A DNA stretch of 64,000 nt, taken from assembly GCA_040754075.1 (NCBI GenBank), contig JBFMDH010000001.1, positions 366,903 through 430,902 of the forward strand. The letters are read 5' to 3'. This document shows, piece by piece, positions 37,012-47,189 of this stretch (position 1 is the first letter of the stretch; each line of letters begins with the position of its first letter). The stretch is from Acidobacteriota bacterium. GTDB lineage: Bacteria; Acidobacteriota; Blastocatellia; UBA7656. Below the pieces are notes generated by a model. That model was not told where the DNA came from. It saw only the letters and a program-made list of their open reading frames with translations, and did no database searches. Position numbers and translations under genes: made by a program.

Positions 37012-38172
37012 ATGAAAATCGGTATTACTTGCTACCCATCATACGGCGGCAGCGGCATCGTTGGCGCGGAACTCGGAGTTGAACTCGCCAAGCGCGGTCA
37101 TTCGGTGCATTTCGTCAGCTACGCGCCGCCCATGCGACTTGGCAACGAAGAACGCGAAGGCGTGCAGTTTCATCCGGTGGATATGTTCACCTATCCGCTG
37201 TTTGAATATCCGCCGTACACCGATGCGCTTGCCTCGAAATTGAAAGAGGTGGCGGTTCAGGAAAAACTCGATGTGCTGCACATGCATTATGCGATTCCGC
37301 ATTCGATTAGCGCCTACCTGGCGCGAGAGATGTTAAAACCCGAACGTTACCTGCCGACGGTGACCACTTTGCATGGCACAGACATTACCCTTGTCGGACG
37401 CGACCCGTCGTTTCTGTCCATCACGCAATTTGGCATCGAGCAATCGGACGGGGTTACGGCGATTTCAAAATATTTGCGCGCGGCGACCTGGGAGACCTTT
37501 TGTATGGGGTGCGATATTCAGGTGATTTACAATTTTATTGACGCTGATTATTACCATCGCGAGCCGCACGAAGCGTTAAAAAAACAGATTGCGCCGAAGG
37601 GCGAAAAAATCATTTTACATATTTCGACCTTTAGACCGGTGAAACGCATCGGTGATTGTATAGAAGTGCTGGCGCGTATGCGTGAACTTGAAAACGGCTC
37701 TGGTAGCCGCTTTGGAGTCAAACTGGTGATGTGCGGCGATGGTCCTGAGCGTGATGATGCCGAAGCGTTAGCCGATAGTTTGGGCATCAGCGAATGCGTG
37801 ATTTTTGCCGGCAAACAACCGCAATCGGTGATTCGCGATTACTTGTCGATTGCCGATTTGTTATTGCTGCCAAGTCTCACGGAATCATTTGGATTGGTGG
37901 CGCTGGAAGCAATGGCTTGCGAAGTGCCGGTGATTGCCACGCGCGTTGGCGGCATTCCCGAAGTGGTTGTCGAAAACGAAACCGGCTTTATGTTCGAGGT
38001 CGGCGATATTCAGGGAATGGCAGAAGCCGCTTTGAAAATTTTAAATGACCAAGCCTTGCAGGAGCGCTTAGGACGACGCGGTCACGACCTTGCGGTTTCC
38101 GAGTTCACCACCGATAAAATCATCCCGCAATACGAAGCGCTTTATGAAAAACTGGTGCGCGAACATGCATAA
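37012..38172 (+). CDS. bshA: N-acetyl-alpha-D-glucosaminyl L-malate synthase BshA
   Basis: 386 aa GT4 glycosyltransferase. The BshA N-terminus is clear (KIGITCYPSYGGSGIVGAEL), with LHMHYAIPHSISAYLAR, HGTDITLVGRDPSF and the donor-site ESFGLVALEAMACEVPVI. It joins UDP-GlcNAc to L-malate, the first step of bacillithiol synthesis. The ATG lies 2 nt after a heptamer repeat array and has no ribosome binding site at normal distance; AAAGGA is about 37 nt upstream. Translation may therefore be weak, leader-structure dependent or S1-assisted. Confidence 0.95.
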   Translation: MKIGITCYPSYGGSGIVGAELGVELAKRGHSVHFVSYAPPMRLGNEEREGVQFHPVDMFTYPLFEYPPYTDALASKLKEVAVQEKLDVLHMHYAIPHSISAYLAREMLKPERYLPTVTTLHGTDITLVGRDPSFLSITQFGIEQSDGVTAISKYLRAATWETFCMGCDIQVIYNFIDADYYHREPHEALKKQIAPKGEKIILHISTFRPVKRIGDCIEVLARMRELENGSGSRFGVKLVMCGDGPERDDAEALADSLGISECVIFAGKQPQSVIRDYLSIADLLLLPSLTESFGLVALEAMACEVPVIATRVGGIPEVVVENETGFMFEVGDIQGMAEAALKILNDQALQERLGRRGHDLAVSEFTTDKIIPQYEALYEKLVREHA

Positions 38173-38220
38173 TCGCTGGTGGTTTAAATTCTGAATAGAG
38201 CGTGAGCAGGTAAAATCTGC

Positions 38221-38347
38221 TTAGAGCAATTTGCAAAAGAGTTTACTCAGCCTCTGTTGAGAGAGCGAGCTTTGACCGCGACTGCCTGACGACGCGGTCA
38301 AAGCTCGCTTGTTCAACCTCAGTAAATCGTATTGCAAACGGCTCTAA
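38221..38347. repeat. 127-bp near-palindromic element (cruciform)
   Basis: A perfect 17-bp inner stem (AGCGAGCTTTGACCGCG, 38264-38280, with CGCGGTCAAAGCTCGCT, 38293-38309) has a 12-nt loop. Outer matched blocks are symmetric: TTAGAGC/GCTCTAA, TTGCAA/TTGCAA, TTTACT/AGTAAA and GTTGA/TCAAC. A partial relative (TGTTGAGA...TTTGACCGCGAC) is at 57421-57446. It lies between the convergent bshA and P-loop genes and could terminate both, but its size and the second copy suggest a MITE-like repeat. Confidence 0.7.
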
Positions 38348-38387
38348 ACTCGATCATCGGCGAGTTCCGCTGACGGTTGAAGAAAGG

Positions 38388-38900
38388 TTAAGCCTGTTTT
38401 GCGCCTTCGAGAAATTTTTCTACCTCTCTGGTGGAGCGCAACCACAATACATTTTTGTCAACTGCCTTCTCTTGAAGCACCTTGATAACTTTCGGGCGGG
38501 TTCGATTCCGGTAATTCAATATCCAAACGATAAATTCAAAACTGAGCTTTTCCAGGCAGCCTTCAGCCATATCCGGGCGACGCTGATTTCGGTATCGCGC
38601 CCAGCGTTTGAAAATCCGCCATAGACAAATCAGCGGCGCAATATCCAAAAAGATGATGGTGTCGCAAGCCTCAATGCGTAATTCAAGCGTCCCTGAATAA
38701 TTGCCATCCATAATCCAGGCGTCGCGCATCAACAATTCTGCAAGTAAGCGTTTCCATTCGGGCTTGGGCATTTCAACCCATCCCGCTTGCCAATACAGCG
38801 AATCCAGATGAATGACTTCAATTTGGAGAATCTTGCTTAATTGCCTGGCAAAAGTTGATTTGCCCGCCCCGCCCGAACCAATAATCAAAATCTTGTTCAT
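38388..38900 (-). CDS. P-loop kinase-like protein (FlaR / topology modulation family)
   Basis: 170 aa. The Walker A motif GSGGAGKST is at 8-16; HLDSLYW and WIMDGNYSGTLELRIEACDTIIFLD are the family signature of adenylate-kinase-like FlaR/topology-modulation proteins. They are probably small-molecule kinases; the historical name is not a proven function. The gene converges on bshA and ends shortly after the palindromic element. Confidence 0.85.
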   Translation of the reverse strand: MNKILIIGSGGAGKSTFARQLSKILQIEVIHLDSLYWQAGWVEMPKPEWKRLLAELLMRDAWIMDGNYSGTLELRIEACDTIIFLDIAPLICLWRIFKRWARYRNQRRPDMAEGCLEKLSFEFIVWILNYRNRTRPKVIKVLQEKAVDKNVLWLRSTREVEKFLEGAKQA

Positions 38901-38946
38901 GATTTCTTAACCGGTGATTATTTCTTGCTGTGTTCTAAGGTCGCCC

Positions 38947-40062
38947 TTATTCAAACCCGATGAAAACCGGTTCAGGCGTGAGTTCAACGCCGAAGCTATC
39001 GAGGACGCGGGATTTGATGTGGTCGGCAAATGCGATGACTTCGCGGGCAGTGCCGCCGCCGCGATTAATAATCGCAAGCGCGTGTTTGCTTGAGGTGCCG
39101 ACGTTGCCAAAAATTGTACCGCGCCGGATGCCTGCGCGTTCGATTAACCACGCGGCTGAAAGCTTCACTTCGCGACCAGCGCCGGCAAAAGCGGGCATCT
39201 GCTCGCCCGCTTGTAAAAATTTTTCAGCACGTTTGCGGATTTGTGCAAGCGCCTCCTGGCTGACAACCGGATTTACAAAGAATGACCCCACACTTTGCGA
39301 ATCGGGGTCATCCGATAGCACCATCGCTTTGCGTTTGCGAATCTCGTAAACCGCCTGGCTCACCTGCGCAAGACTCGGTTCGCGCATTCCCTGTTCATCA
39401 ATAAATTTTTTCAACTCTGCATAATGAATCTGCGGTTTGCCGCCATGCAATAATTTATAGGTCACTTTGGTAACCATGAAACGATGGCGGTCGCGATGTT
39501 TGAAACGGCTGGCGCGATAACCGAATTCGCAGTCTGCGGCGCTGAGTTCAACAAGCGCGTTGGTCTGTAAATCAAACGCTTCGACCGTAACAATCGTTTC
39601 GCTGACATCCTGCCCGTAAGCGCCGACGTTTTGAATCGGGGTTGAGCCGACATTGCCGGGGATACCCGATAGACATTCAACTCCGGCTAGATTTTTGGCG
39701 ACGACCAACTCGACAAACGCGCTCCAGTTTTCTCCCGCGCCAACCGTCACCAAAGTTTCAGGCGAAGGCGAATTGGCGAACTCAGTGGGGGTTGGCGAAA
39801 ATGCAATGCCGCGAATGCGATTATGAATCACCAATCCTTGAAAGCCCGCATCGGCAACCACGATGTTGCTGCCGCCGCCGAGGACGAATACCGGCAAATT
39901 TTTCGCGCCCGCCCAGCGCACTGCCTCAATTAAATTTTCGGTCGTGTTGGCTTCGATGAAATACTGCGCCGCCCCGCCGATTTTTAAAGTCGTGAAAGGG
40001 GCAAGCGAAATATTTTGTTGGATGTTTGATTCAACGAATGACAAAGGTTTTTCCTGATTCAA
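38947..40062 (-). CDS. murB: UDP-N-acetylenolpyruvoylglucosamine reductase MurB
   Basis: 371 aa. FAD-binding segments FTTLKIGGAAQYF, LGGGSNIVVADAGF and CLSGIPGNVGSTPIQNVGAYGQ are followed by catalytic Arg in YRASRFK, the proton donor Ser in SVGSFFVNP and Glu in TPEPVFIG. The S-FFVNP loop and length fit type I MurB. It makes UDP-MurNAc for peptidoglycan. It stands apart from other mur genes in this window. Confidence 0.95.
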   Translation of the reverse strand: MNQEKPLSFVESNIQQNISLAPFTTLKIGGAAQYFIEANTTENLIEAVRWAGAKNLPVFVLGGGSNIVVADAGFQGLVIHNRIRGIAFSPTPTEFANSPSPETLVTVGAGENWSAFVELVVAKNLAGVECLSGIPGNVGSTPIQNVGAYGQDVSETIVTVEAFDLQTNALVELSAADCEFGYRASRFKHRDRHRFMVTKVTYKLLHGGKPQIHYAELKKFIDEQGMREPSLAQVSQAVYEIRKRKAMVLSDDPDSQSVGSFFVNPVVSQEALAQIRKRAEKFLQAGEQMPAFAGAGREVKLSAAWLIERAGIRRGTIFGNVGTSSKHALAIINRGGGTAREVIAFADHIKSRVLDSFGVELTPEPVFIGFE

Positions 40063-40109
40063 ATTTTCGCTCCGGGTTTTAATAGCTGCTGCAATGTCAG
40101 TTTAATGCG

Positions 40110-40180
40110 CTCACGGAAAACTACCAGGTTCGCTGTGCACATTGATTTCCCCTCGGATGCGGCGGATGCGGACAGATGAT
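40110..40180 (+). repeat. Interspersed box-linker-hairpin repeat, copy B (truncated)
   Basis: CTCACGGAAAACTACC at 40110-40125 is followed by a 20-nt linker and TTTCCCCTCGGAT at 40146-40158 with GCGGCGGATGCGGA. The right arm seen in copies A (13903-14026) and C (60717-60890) is absent. It lies in the 275-bp gap upstream of murB, which otherwise shows no gene. Confidence 0.65.
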
Positions 40181-40336
40181 TCGCCAATATCCAGGTCTTT
40201 CACTCAATTCAAAAACAAGGGATTCAACTTCACCAAGCGAGTCGCTCATATTTTTGTACGCCATCTCGCGCCAACCCTGATTTTTATTCAGACTACATTG
40301 CCTATTCGCATTCAGTCCAGATATTATTGCGCCGCT

Positions 40337-40471
40337 ATGACAGAAGAAACGACAGCAAAAAAAGATACCAGAGATAAAATTATCGGCGTGGTTTTCACCT
40401 TGGTGTTGTTCGTCGTGTTAGTGTGGTTGATTTTGTACCTCACGATTGAGCCGGTTGCTGAAACTCAATGA
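40337..40471 (+). CDS. Small single-helix membrane protein
   Basis: 44 aa from ATG 40337. A charged start (MTEETTAKKDTRDK) leads to one membrane helix (IIGVVFTLVLFVVLVWLILYL). The stop overlaps the start of the hydrolase gene as ATGA, which supports real translation despite the small size. No strong ribosome binding site is visible. Function unknown. Confidence 0.65.
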   Translation: MTEETTAKKDTRDKIIGVVFTLVLFVVLVWLILYLTIEPVAETQ

Positions 40472-41127
40472 AGGTTAAACTGAGCGACACGGAATCCGTC
40501 ACCGCCGTCACTTACAAAGCCAATCGACGAAATCAATTTGGCATCACTTTGCTTTTGGGACACGGCGCGGGCGCTGACCAAAACAGCGAGTTTATGGTCA
40601 CTTTTGCCAAAGGCTTGGCGGCGCGTGGCGTCGATACCGTGACATTTAATTTTCTCTACACCGAGATGGGACGCAAAGCGCCCGATAGACCCGATAAACT
40701 CGAAGCCTGTTACCGAGCCGTCATTGATGCGGTGTTGAAAAAATCAACCGGCAACCGCTTATTCATCGGCGGCAAATCAATGGGTGGGCGCATCGCTTCG
40801 CAGGTCGCGGCGCAATCGATTGAACCGGTGAGCGGTCTCATCTTTCTCGGCTACCCCTTACATCCGCCCGGTAAACCTGAACAGTTGCGCGCGGCGCATC
40901 TTCCCAACATCGGCAAACCTCTGCTGTTTGTGCAGGGCGAACGCGATGCCTTTGGCACACCCGCAGAACTCGCGCCGGTACTGAAAAAACTGAAACCGGC
41001 GGCAACCGTTTTTCCTATCCCGAAAGGCGACCATTCCTTTGGCGTTCCGAAAAAAAATCCGATTCCGCAGGCGGAAATTTATTCAATGGCAATGGATGAA
41101 ATTGTCGGTTGGTTAATCAGCGTGTGA
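40468..41127 (+). CDS. Alpha/beta hydrolase of the TEX30/KANL3 type
   Basis: 219 aa. Oxyanion segment LLLGHGAGADQNSEFM, nucleophile elbow GGKSMGGR (Ser), Asp in QGERDAFG and His in KGDHSF form the triad. The compact form without a lid matches the TEX30-like dienelactone-hydrolase-related group. Substrate unknown. It is translationally coupled (ATGA) to the small membrane protein gene and converges on the TPR gene. Confidence 0.88.
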   Translation: MKVKLSDTESVTAVTYKANRRNQFGITLLLGHGAGADQNSEFMVTFAKGLAARGVDTVTFNFLYTEMGRKAPDRPDKLEACYRAVIDAVLKKSTGNRLFIGGKSMGGRIASQVAAQSIEPVSGLIFLGYPLHPPGKPEQLRAAHLPNIGKPLLFVQGERDAFGTPAELAPVLKKLKPAATVFPIPKGDHSFGVPKKNPIPQAEIYSMAMDEIVGWLISV

Positions 41128-41128
41128 G

Positions 41129-42226
41129 TTATCTGTAAATTTCGTTGAAGAGTTTTTCGGCAAGCGGGGAATTGAGATTTTGCAGCATTTTATATTCATT
41201 CAAAGCTGCCGCGTGGTCGCCCACCAGTAAATGAATCTGTCCGAGTTTATAGTGCGCATCGCGAAATTCCGGGTTGATGCGAATCGCCTGCTTGCAGGAT
41301 TCAATGGCATCTTTATAACGTCTGAGCTTTCGGTAAGTGACGCCCAGTTGCAAATACGCATCGGCAAAATCAGGGTCAATGCGAATGGCTTCTTTATACG
41401 AACGCACTGCGTCTTCGTGAAAGAGCAAATTGGTATAAGCAATCGCCAGATTGTAATGCGCGTCGGTGAAATTGGCATTGGCGCGAATCGCCTGCCTGTA
41501 TAGCGTGATGGCTTCTTCAAAATGTCCCTGCCGATGATAAATCACCCCCAGGTTGTAATATGCCTCCGAATAATCGGGATTGCGTTCAATCGCGTCTTCA
41601 TAGGCTTCGATGGCTTTTTCGGTCTCCTGCATTTTGCTGTAGATGATGCCCATTTTGTAATAGGCTTCGGCAAAATCGGGATGAATGTTGACGGCTTCCT
41701 GAAATGACTGCAAAGCATTTTCAAGGCGTTCGAGCCGGTAATAAAGTGTGCCGATTTGAAATTGAATTTGCGGCGAAGGAATGCCATAAACCTGGGACTT
41801 TTCATAAGCCGCGATGGCTTCTTCGGCGTGTTCAAGATGTTCGTAAGCGACGCCCATATCGTGGTACAAACGCCCGTCACCGTTTTGAATCGCCACTGCC
41901 CGTTTATATGCGCCGATGGCTTCTTGATAACGCCCGGTTTGCAGGTAGATTTCTCCAAGCCCTTTATGCGAAGCGTGGTCGTCAGGTCTCAAGGACAAAA
42001 CTTTTCGGTAAGCTTCGATAGCCTGTTGATAATTGTTGATGGAGGTATACAGTTTGCCGAGTTTTTGAAAAGCATAGGGGTCATCGGGCGCAAGTTTTGC
42101 AGCCTGTGTGAACTGTTGAATCGCGCCTTCATATTCGTCTTTTTCAAATAGGCGGTCGCCAAGCTCGATTGCTTCCTGCAAGAGCTTCTTTTCTTTACGA
42201 CCTTTGATGAAGCCGAAAATTTCCAT
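41129..42226 (-). CDS. TPR repeat protein (about ten repeats)
   Basis: 365 aa from ATG 42226; a longer frame to 42310 lacks support. After a basic leader (EIFGFIKGRKEKKLLQEA) come ten or so canonical 34-residue TPRs (for example AYYNLGVIYHRQGHFEEAI). No signal peptide, so probably a cytoplasmic scaffold. Partner unknown. The ribosome binding site is weak. Confidence 0.82.
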   Translation of the reverse strand: MEIFGFIKGRKEKKLLQEAIELGDRLFEKDEYEGAIQQFTQAAKLAPDDPYAFQKLGKLYTSINNYQQAIEAYRKVLSLRPDDHASHKGLGEIYLQTGRYQEAIGAYKRAVAIQNGDGRLYHDMGVAYEHLEHAEEAIAAYEKSQVYGIPSPQIQFQIGTLYYRLERLENALQSFQEAVNIHPDFAEAYYKMGIIYSKMQETEKAIEAYEDAIERNPDYSEAYYNLGVIYHRQGHFEEAITLYRQAIRANANFTDAHYNLAIAYTNLLFHEDAVRSYKEAIRIDPDFADAYLQLGVTYRKLRRYKDAIESCKQAIRINPEFRDAHYKLGQIHLLVGDHAAALNEYKMLQNLNSPLAEKLFNEIYR

Positions 42227-42436
42227 ATGCAATAAAAATTCTGGCTGAAACCTCTTACTGTGTTGTTGATTGATCTCGGTGAGGGCGAGCAACCTACATT
42301 GCCAATACATCCGGGGATAATACGATTGCTTCCGAGTTTAATTTATTCCGTAACGCGGGCAATGTCGAGAGTAATTAACGAAAAAATGTAAGGGGCTTGC
42401 GAGGTCGTAGGTTAGCGAAAATCACCCGGATTTTTT

Positions 42437-42934
42437 CTATTTTTCCGCTAGAAACGGTTTGATGTGTGGATAGGCTTCATCAACCGCCGAGGACAATTGC
42501 CCGATCATATATTTAAATTCCGGCAAATCAACAAGACGGTCATGCGCTTCGATGCGCGCGTAAAGCGATTTATCCGAAAGCGCGAATTTTACCGTATCCA
42601 TCTGATCGTTCAGTTCCAATAATCTGGTGGTGAGTTCCTGAGAGAGACTTAATTCCTGACGACTCGCCAAGTCAACGAACATAAACAGCGATTCGCCGAT
42701 GGAACTGATATTGACGGTGAAAGTTTTCAGGTTTTGCCCTTCAAATTGAATCTGCCAGATGCCTTCCTGAAGTTTGGCGTATTTGTACCCGGATTTATTG
42801 AGCAAATCGACAATTTTTGCGATGCCCGTAAGCGCAGGCGGCGCGGCGGGCTTGCGGTTTTGTTGCGCAAAAGTTGAAAAAGTGAGTGCCAGGCTGAATA
42901 CAATAATCAAAAAACCTTGAAGAAACTGTTTCAT
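42437..42934 (-). CDS. Secreted YbjN-like protein
   Basis: 165 aa with a signal peptide (FLIIVFSLALTFSTFAQ). The mature part (LNKSGYKYAKLQEGIWQIQFEG, VNISSIGESLFMFVDL, LLELNDQMDTVKFAL, YARIEAHDR) has the order of YbjN / type III chaperone-like folds, though these are usually cytoplasmic. Function unknown. It lies 61 bp after the AttH-like gene on the same strand. Confidence 0.65.
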   Translation of the reverse strand: MKQFLQGFLIIVFSLALTFSTFAQQNRKPAAPPALTGIAKIVDLLNKSGYKYAKLQEGIWQIQFEGQNLKTFTVNISSIGESLFMFVDLASRQELSLSQELTTRLLELNDQMDTVKFALSDKSLYARIEAHDRLVDLPEFKYMIGQLSSAVDEAYPHIKPFLAEK

Positions 42935-42995
42935 CCTTATGTCCTTTTATTCGCAAAGCCTTTGCGAACATTCCAATTTCAATATTCTGCAAACC

Positions 42996-44224
<1,229 letters not shown>

Positions 44225-44228
<4 letters not shown>

Positions 44229-47026
44229 TCGTAATTCAATACCTCGACCCGCGAGGCGCGCGCCGCCGGATAAAGACCGGCGATTGCCGTGACCAGTAAA
44301 ATCGCGACAGCCGATTGCAACAAAAACAGTAATGGAAAACTGAATTGAATCGTCCAGCCGAACGATTGCACATTGATGACGTAAATCAACACCAGCGACA
44401 TTAATGTGCCAATGATTGCGCCGATAGCTTCGCTTACGACTCCTATCAACAACGCTTCGATGACAATCATGCGGCGAATTTGCGAACGCGATGAACCTAA
44501 GAAAGTGAGCATCGCAAGCTCTGCCCGGCGCTCCAAAATCAAGGTTATCAACGTTGAAATTACGCCAAGCCCGGCAACCACAATGGCAATTAATTCCAGC
44601 GCATAAGTGATTGCAAAGGTGCTGTTGAAAATTCGCATGACTTCGTTGCGAATCGTTGCATTCGTGGTGATGATGAGTTGAAATCGCAATCCAACGGTTT
44701 GCGCCAGACGGTCGCGCGCGGCTTCCGTGTCTTCACCGGGTTTTAAATAAATCGACAGACTCACCGGACGAACCGGCGTGAAATATTTATCGTGGGTTTG
44801 TTTGTCCATCGCGATGGTTCCGCGATTGCTCGAATAGTCGAAATAGATGCCGATGATTTTAAATTGTTGTGTTCCCTGGTTGGTTGCGAGTTCGACCGTG
44901 TCACCTACCGCTTTTTTAAACTTCAAGGCAAAACTTTCGGTAACGATGATTTCATCTTTGCCCACCGCATCAATCATTCGTTCGCGCCCGTTTGCAGGCG
45001 ATTTGAAAAGCAACCGCCCATGTCGCGCAAAGATGGAAAAATCGCTTGAACCCAGTGAAATCAGATTGCCCTGATAGGTTAAAGATTGCGAAGCGTAAGC
45101 ATGCACTGCATCAACCGCCGCGTCTGCCTTTATCATTGCCAACGCCTGGTCATTGATTTCGCTGTCAACGGTTGTTGAACTGCGTATGATGGGGCGCGCG
45201 AAAATATCCGCGACCAGCGATTGGTCAACCCAGTAGGTGACGGTTTCGCGGAAACTGCCAATCATAATCGAAATCGCCACCATCATCGCGAGACTTACGG
45301 ACAAAGCGGCTACGGAAATCGAGACCCGCGGAATTGCCCCGCGCAGGTTGGCGCTTGCAAGTTTGGCTTCGACGGCAAACCTGCGAAAAAGTTTGCCAAT
45401 CCCTCGTCCGAGGAATTTGCAGGCAGCCAGCAAAGTTTGCGGCACCAGGAATGCGCCGCCAAACATTAATGAGACGGCTGCCAGATAACCGAAAAGCGGC
45501 AACCCATTCACGGCATCCAAACGACTGAATACAAAACCTGCGATGAATAAAATTGCCGCGATAATCAAGGTTTTGGGCGAAGGATTGAAACTTGCTGCCA
45601 GGCGTTTTGCGCCGCGCAGGGCTTCAACGACGCGCACCCGCGAGGCTTCCATTGCAGGCATCAATGCTGCAACCAGCGCGAGGGCTAAAGCGATAACGAA
45701 CGCCAACAGCGCGTCCATCCAGGTCAAACTGTTGTGCGCCGCGGATTCGGTTGCCGCCGATGCGATATAAAAGGTGTCAACCGTAGTGGCAGTCGCGCGC
45801 ACCGCAAAATTCGCCATTAACCTGCCGATGCCAAGACCGATAATGGTTCCAACGATGGCAAGCAAAATGGCTTCACCGAGAAAGAGCGCAAGAATCGCGC
45901 GGCGAGAGGCGCCGATGGCGCGCAGCGTGCCAATCTCTTCGCGGCGCGCGAGTACCGAAATCGCAATCGTGTTGTAGATTAAAAACAATCCAACAAACAG
46001 CGCGATTGAACCAAGCGCATTCAAATTGAAATGAAATGCGGCAATCATTTTTTCAATCTGATTGTAGGTTGCGGACGGTCGCGTGACCTGCAAACCTTGT
46101 GGCAAACGACCGGCAATTGCCGATTCCGCCTGTTCAATCGTTATCTTGTTTTTCAATTTCACGTCAACGCGGTCAAGATAGCCCAGGCGATTAAATGCGA
46201 GTTGTGCGGCGGCAATATCCATCAAAATGAAATTGCCATCCAACGTCTTCGCGGGACCTTCATCGCGCAGCATGCCGCGAATCACAAACTCGCGCTGCGT
46301 ATCACCGATGGTAAGCCGGAGTTTGTCGGCGATTTTTAAATGATGTTTTCGGGCAAATTTTTCGGTGATGATGATGGATTGCGCGTCTGTGAGTAAAAAC
46401 AGAAAATCGCGGGTGGTAATCTCTGTTTCATTCGCGCCGATGTCGAGTAATTGATAACGCCTGAGCGAACGATCACGCAAAATATCTACGCCAAGAATAT
46501 GCACAAATTCGGAGAAGTCAGGAGTCCGGAGTCTGGCGTCTGGAGTCGCGATGCCGGAAGTTGAGGACTGAGTTTCTGTTGTTGGAATGGATGATGCCTC
46601 AGCAGTGATGAGCGGGTTGTTACTATTCTGACTTCTGACTTCTGACTTCTGACTTCCTGTTTGTGACTCCAGACTCCTGACTCCTGACTCGTGACTTCCT
46701 GTTTCTGAATCCTGAATCCTTGTCGAAGCGAGCGCGTAACCTTCGATGACCGGGCTGATGTCGCCGTACTGGCGCAGCCAGTCGAGTTCGTTCAATTGGG
46801 TTTCATCGAACCTGCCGGCGGTGCCGCTGATTTGAATGGAAGTTTCTCCGGCGATGGACTGAGTAGCGGTTTTGAATGAATCAAGCGCGCTCATATTCGC
46901 AAGCCGAATGGCGATCATCACGCCAACACCCAGGCTGATGCCGAGCGCCGTAAAACTCGAACGCAATTTTTCACGCGCGAGGGCGCGAATGATGAACCGC
47001 TTAAACAGGCTGAAGTAGACTTTCAT
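44225..47026 (-). CDS. FtsX/LolC-type ABC transporter permease with repeat-derived insertion
   Basis: 933 aa with two FtsX units: helix 1 near 20-45, a MacB-like periplasmic domain, three helices (ALGSIALFVGLFLIYNTIAI onward), then a second set ending in three helices at the C-terminus. It would work with the ATPase at 47167-47865 as a lipoprotein/lipid extraction system. Residues about 103-171 are a low-complexity stretch (for example GSHESGVRSLESQTGSQKS) encoded by an inverted heptamer array inserted in frame. The ATG lies 4 nt after another heptamer array and has no visible ribosome binding site. Confidence 0.88.
46514..46720. repeat. In-frame inverted heptamer array inside the FtsX permease gene
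   Basis: The left arm 46514-46548 has units GAAGTCA, GGAGTCC, GGAGTCT, GGCGTCT, GGAGTCG. The right arm 46629-46720 has inverse units (TTCTGAC x4, CTCCAGA, CTCCTGA x2). The total length of 207 bp is a multiple of three, so the reading frame is kept. The spacer is about 80 nt. Confidence 0.7.
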
Positions 47027-47030
47027 AATC

Positions 47031-47189
47031 GGTAGCCGGTAGCCAGTAGTCGGTAGCCAGTGGTCGGTAGCCGGTGGTCGGTTTTAATCAATCGAAAATT
47101 CTTTCTATGATGGGATTCATAAATTTCACTTTCGCTGACTGCCAGTTTCTGATGACCGGCTACCGGCTACCGATTACCGACCACCGATT
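47031..47189. repeat. Inverted heptamer array at the ATPase/permease junction
   Basis: The left arm 47031-47082 has seven units of type RGTRGYC (GGTAGCC, GGTAGCC, AGTAGTC and so on). The right arm 47154-47189 has five inverse units (GACCGGC, TACCGGC, TACCGAT, TACCGAC, CACCGAT). The right arm encodes the last residues and the stop of the ATPase; the left arm ends 4 nt before the permease ATG. The spacer is 71 nt with no gene. Confidence 0.75.

Noticed and set aside
38490-38510. GGTTCGATTCC, like a tRNA T-loop
   Set aside because: It is inside the P-loop kinase gene and no acceptor or anticodon stem can be folded around it.
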